From NCBI GenBank assembly GCA_963920765.1, contig OY987246.1, positions 1,242,501 through 1,306,500 on the forward strand: DNA of 64,000 bases, in the 5' to 3' direction. Shown here piece after piece: positions 60,543 to 64,000 of this stretch. Both the position numbers and the translations under genes were made by a program. Origin of the DNA: Ulota crispa (taxonomy: Eukaryota; Streptophyta; Bryopsida; Orthotrichales; Orthotrichaceae). Position 1 is the stretch's first letter. Each line of letters begins with the position of its first letter. The notes beneath the pieces were generated by a model. The model saw nothing but the letters and a program-made list of their open reading frames with translations. It was not told where the DNA came from and did no database searches.

Positions 60543-60960
60543 GGAAGGAGCACCCAATTGCCGTTCTGTGACATCTAAAATTAAAATTAAGCCTAAAGTA
60601 ACACCCAAACAAGATACAAATAACACCCAAACAAGATACAAATACACCCAAATAAGATATGCAAGTTGACATAAGGGAATAGATATTGTGTAAGTGGCAG
60701 TTTTTGATTGGGTGTGAAATGCTCTTTTGTTGTCATGATATTGTTGTGATCGTTTATTTAGGGGTCTAGTGTACACAATAGGTTAATCTAAAGAGTTACC
60801 TGCAACAATTCATAATTTATTCATACAATCTCAGAAAATTCCAAAAATAATTTTGCTTGAATCTGTACCCATTTCCTAAGAAGCTTGTGCTATTACATTC
60901 TCAAAGGACCCTCTAGATTACCACATCTAAGGTAAGTGTCACATTTGGGTGCTTCTACCT
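60543..60960. mobile_element. Tourist-like MITE (GGAGCACCCA family), copy 3, diverged
   Basis: GGAAGGAGCACCCAA left, inverse AGGTAGAAGCACCCAA right, flanked by TAA. Longer (418 bp) and more diverged than the other two; contains a 20-bp tandem ACACCCAAACAAGATACAAA repeat. Confidence 0.65.
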
Positions 60961-60963
60961 TAA

Positions 60964-61671
60964 GTTACAGTATTTAGGAGCGCTTCATACTTCGTCCCAC
61001 GTGTCATCTCTGCAAGTCCCAACTCAACACAAGATCTCAGGTTTGTTACACCAAACAGTGCATTTGAGTTGCCTTAACAATTAGGTTGCCTTACCTTAGC
61101 AAAGTTACCTCATAACTCACACCCTTGAATACTTAGAGGGGCATGCAACTCTCTTTACGCCACATGAATTTCTAACTTTGTCTAAATTTCCAACTTTCTT
61201 ACTCCGTAGCTTTGACACTTGTTGCTACACCCAACCTTTGCTTGCTTACTCCATTGCTTATCATAGTAATTATTGATTAAAGTTATTACAGTCTTGGTAA
61301 ACATTTAAATGGTGTGAAGTGTTGAGAAATTACTTTGGGCCAACCTAAATACACTATTTGGTGTATGTTATTAAAGATGAAGAGGAGTATTACCGATGGT
61401 TATGAATATTTTATGCAAATATATTGGTGGGACTTGGGTTGAAATTTTGAAATTAGTAAAATGATGGACCTAAACTTTGAGCAAAGTTCCCCCATTTTGG
61501 CCCCAAAACTTTCTAAAAGAGCTGCCATGTAGGCAAAGTGCAGTGAATTAGGACATGAGTCTTGGGAGATAGTGAGAAGTGTCAAGTCCTAACTATTAGC
61601 TTTACACCAACTAGAACCTCAAATTTCAATGGGACATGGGATGTAGCGCCCCATATGTCCGCTTTACATCA
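60964..61671. other. No supported gene
   Basis: AT-rich with no recognisable element or ORF. Confidence 0.45.
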
Positions 61672-62003
61672 CACTAGTAGAAAATTTAGCACAAAATCAA
61701 TAGAATTTCAACCAAAAATTGTTGATTTTTTTGTGGATTTGGACAAGTTGATTTGGGTACTTTTCTGTTGATTCTTTGTTGATTTTTTGTTGATTATTTG
61801 CTGTTTTCTGTTAAATTTTTGTTGAGTTTCTATTAATTTTCACAAATTTTATGTTGTTCAATTATTTCTTTTTTTAACTTTTTAATTTTTTATTTCATAA
61901 ATTTTTATTTTATTCTATAAAAAAGTGATATTTTTTAAAGGCCGGGCAACTACCTATATCGCTAGGCAACTGCTTGCACCACAACGTAAGGCTGCCTGTA
62001 GTG

Positions 62004-62049
62004 GGATTTGAACCTCCCATCTCCGGGCTCACACTCCACAACTCTACCA
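62004..62049 (-). other. tRNA-like pol III A/B-box module, intact boxes
   Basis: On the minus strand: A box TGGTAGAGTTG (62049-62039) and B box GGTTCAAATCC (62014-62004), both perfect consensus matches, 24 bp apart. Counterpart of 41116-41161. Confidence 0.55.
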
Positions 62050-62591
62050 CATTGCCGAAACTCACTAGAGAATGTGCACACACACATGTGCGCAATAGAA
62101 TCATGATTCTATTTGTACATTAAATGTTCATGTTTTTAATAACCCAGTAGACTTTGGAGGCTATTTCGGCCCATTAAAGGACTTTTTTTTCAAAAAATTT
62201 AAAACTAAAAAAAGTTGGTAAATGTATTTTACTTTCACCTCCAACAATTTTTTTTGGATTTCAATCTCTTTATCAAAACTTATGAGCTAAAATCACAGAA
62301 GGTGTTTAGAAATTTTAAAAAAATTGTTTATTTCCATCCTTTTGATTTTGTTTATAAATTTTTATTGGAATTTGCAAATCTCAAAAGGATTGTTGCAGAC
62401 AAAGGTTGGATTCATTAATAATTATTATTTAGTGCTAGTCTTTTTGTAAAAAGAACCTTATTTTGTTAAAATAGCCTCTATGGTTTGATAGCTTCAAATA
62501 ACATGAAATCGTGAAAAGTTACGGAATTAAAACCTTGCAATTATAAAATCCAAATTCTATAGACTTTTGAATAGTTTTGAAATATTTTTTA

Positions 62592-63007
62592 AGGGCATTA
62601 ATATGTGAACCACACCCTTTGAACTACTGTACCACACCCTAGGGTAAATTTTAGATTTCTACCATCAAAACTTTGAGTTTGAGAATTTTGAATTCAAATT
62701 TGGACTTAGAGACCATGATATTGTCTAGCACCATAAAAAAAGTTGCAATTCAACAACACCCAAAGAAAAAGCTTATCTTTTTTTACAAACAAAAGTAAAA
62801 TTAACAATTTTCTCCCTAACTAAACCTTTTCATTGGGTGTTGTTGAATTGCAACTTTTTTTTATTGTTCTAAACAATACCATGGTCTCTAAGTCCAAATT
62901 TGAATTCAAAATTTTCAAATTCAGCTTTTTGATGGTAGAAACCTAAAATTTACCCCGGGATGTGGTATAGTAATTGGAAGGGTGTGGTACACATATCAAT
63001 TCCCATC
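62592..63007. repeat. FB-I type foldback, copy in the second CACTA-like element
   Basis: Exact inverse counterpart of 40158-40573. Confidence 0.85.
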
Positions 63008-64000
63008 TTTTAAAGTTTATAAAAATATTTTATAAGATTGTTTATTTTTTAATTCATTTGGTTAGTAATAGAAGGAAAAATACTAAAAGTACCCTTTAAG
63101 TCTTTCAAAATATCAAGTTTATGCCAAAAATATTTGAAACATAAAAAATATTCCTTATTTTTTGTAGGAATATCAATTATACTCCTATTATTTTGGAAAA
63201 ATAATAAAAATGCTCTTCTATTTTGAAATGTTAAATACATCCTTGTGTTATTTGAAATGTAAAAATCACCTTTGGTTTCTTGTAAGAATTTGCATTAAAC
63301 TATACACTTGGTTATCATATAACACAAAGATATAAATAATTTAAAATAGTTGAGGAGCATTTTTAATATTTTCCCAATATATTAGAAGCATTGTTTATAT
63401 TTATACAAAAATGAAAGATATTTTTGGTACTTTTAATCCTTGAGGGACACATATGATTTTTTCAAAGAATTGAGGAGCATCTTTTGTATTTGTTTGTAAA
63501 GAAATTTTGGTATTTAAAACAACAAAATGTTGTACTTTTTATATAAAATTTTGTTGAATTAGTGAAGTTGTGTCCAAAAGTGTCCAGATCAACAAAAAAT
63601 TGTTGATTTTTTTGTTATTATGGTCATGTTTTTACTTGACTTTAAAGGTTGCTAATTTTAAATCTAACCAAATTGTGAAAAGTAAATAAAAATAAAACCA
63701 GTCAATGTACACTCAAACTTCTAAAAGATTCTTTTTTTTTTCAAAACTTCTTTCACTTTTTAAAACTTCAAAACATTTTAATGAGGTCCAAAAAGATTCT
63801 AGAAAGATTTCAAAAACAAACCTAAACTATTGTAATAGCTTTTTTATTAAAAACATTTTAAAGTATTTTGATGAATTACAAAAAGATTCCTAAAGGACTC
63901 TAATTCAATCTAAGAGATTTTATTTCTATAAATATTTTGAAATACTTTAACAAATTTCATAAAGATTTTAAAAAGATTCTCAAAGATTCCAAAAGGGTTC

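Larger units (their letters stand above)
61672..64000. mobile_element. CACTA-like element, inverted copy 2 (runs off the window)
   Basis: Starts CACTAGTAGAAAATTTAG and proceeds as the reverse complement of 38473-41573. From about 62070 to 64000 it aligns without gaps to 41095-39165 (coordinates sum to 103165), with only one or two differences noticed. From 61672 to about 62070 it is clearly diverged and has fewer minisatellite units. Confidence 0.85.

Overview
The window reads as nuclear DNA of a plant (streptophyte). Three intron-rich genes encode proteins with typical land-plant architecture: a beta-galactosidase with a C-terminal lectin domain, a probable plastid protein with two CBS domains, and a proline-iminopeptidase-like alpha/beta hydrolase. 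Introns are mostly about 100-1400 bp, and the genes sit as islands of higher GC in very AT-rich, repeat-filled DNA. I cannot name the species. The mix of Stowaway, Tourist-like, CACTA and TTAA-flanked elements with roughly one gene per 16 kb would suit a mid-sized plant genome; a non-flowering plant is possible but unproven.

Layout. 1-12.2 kb: a repeat field (Stowaway element, several foldback elements, MITEs, SINE-like repeats). 12.2-13.1 kb: a TATA box and a short intronless ORF for a basic 100-residue protein (+ strand). 14.2-24.0 kb: a 19-exon beta-galactosidase gene (- strand, 850 residues), lying tail-to-tail with the small gene; its introns host nested MITEs. 24-29 kb: 5' flank, a local duplication, a near-perfect hairpin and two short TTAA elements. 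29.1-35.6 kb: a decayed CACTA-type element with subterminal motif arrays. 36.9-44.3 kb: MITE, TTAA elements, a 3.1 kb CACTA-like element, a G-rich minisatellite and a foldback. 45.9-49.0 kb: a five-exon CBS-domain gene (- strand, 224 residues). 50.4-53.7 kb: two TTAA elements with other MITEs, and a Ty1/copia gag remnant. 54.5-59.1 kb: an 11-exon hydrolase gene (- strand, 531 residues), followed upstream by a 17-bp tandem array at 60.3-60.5 kb. 61.7-64.0 kb: an inverted, nearly identical copy of the CACTA-like element at 38.5-41.6 kb.

The genes show no sign of working as one pathway. The beta-galactosidase probably acts on cell-wall or glycoprotein galactosides after secretion, while the CBS protein and the hydrolase both carry N-termini resembling organelle targeting peptides. 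All exon structures were built by hand; reading frame is preserved across every junction and the spliced lengths are exact multiples of three.

The most interesting material is in the repeats: a family of TTAA-bounded elements with piggyBac-like ends (at least seven members), foldback families whose arms stay complementary while members diverge, and an inverted CACTA pair whose identity drops abruptly near one end.
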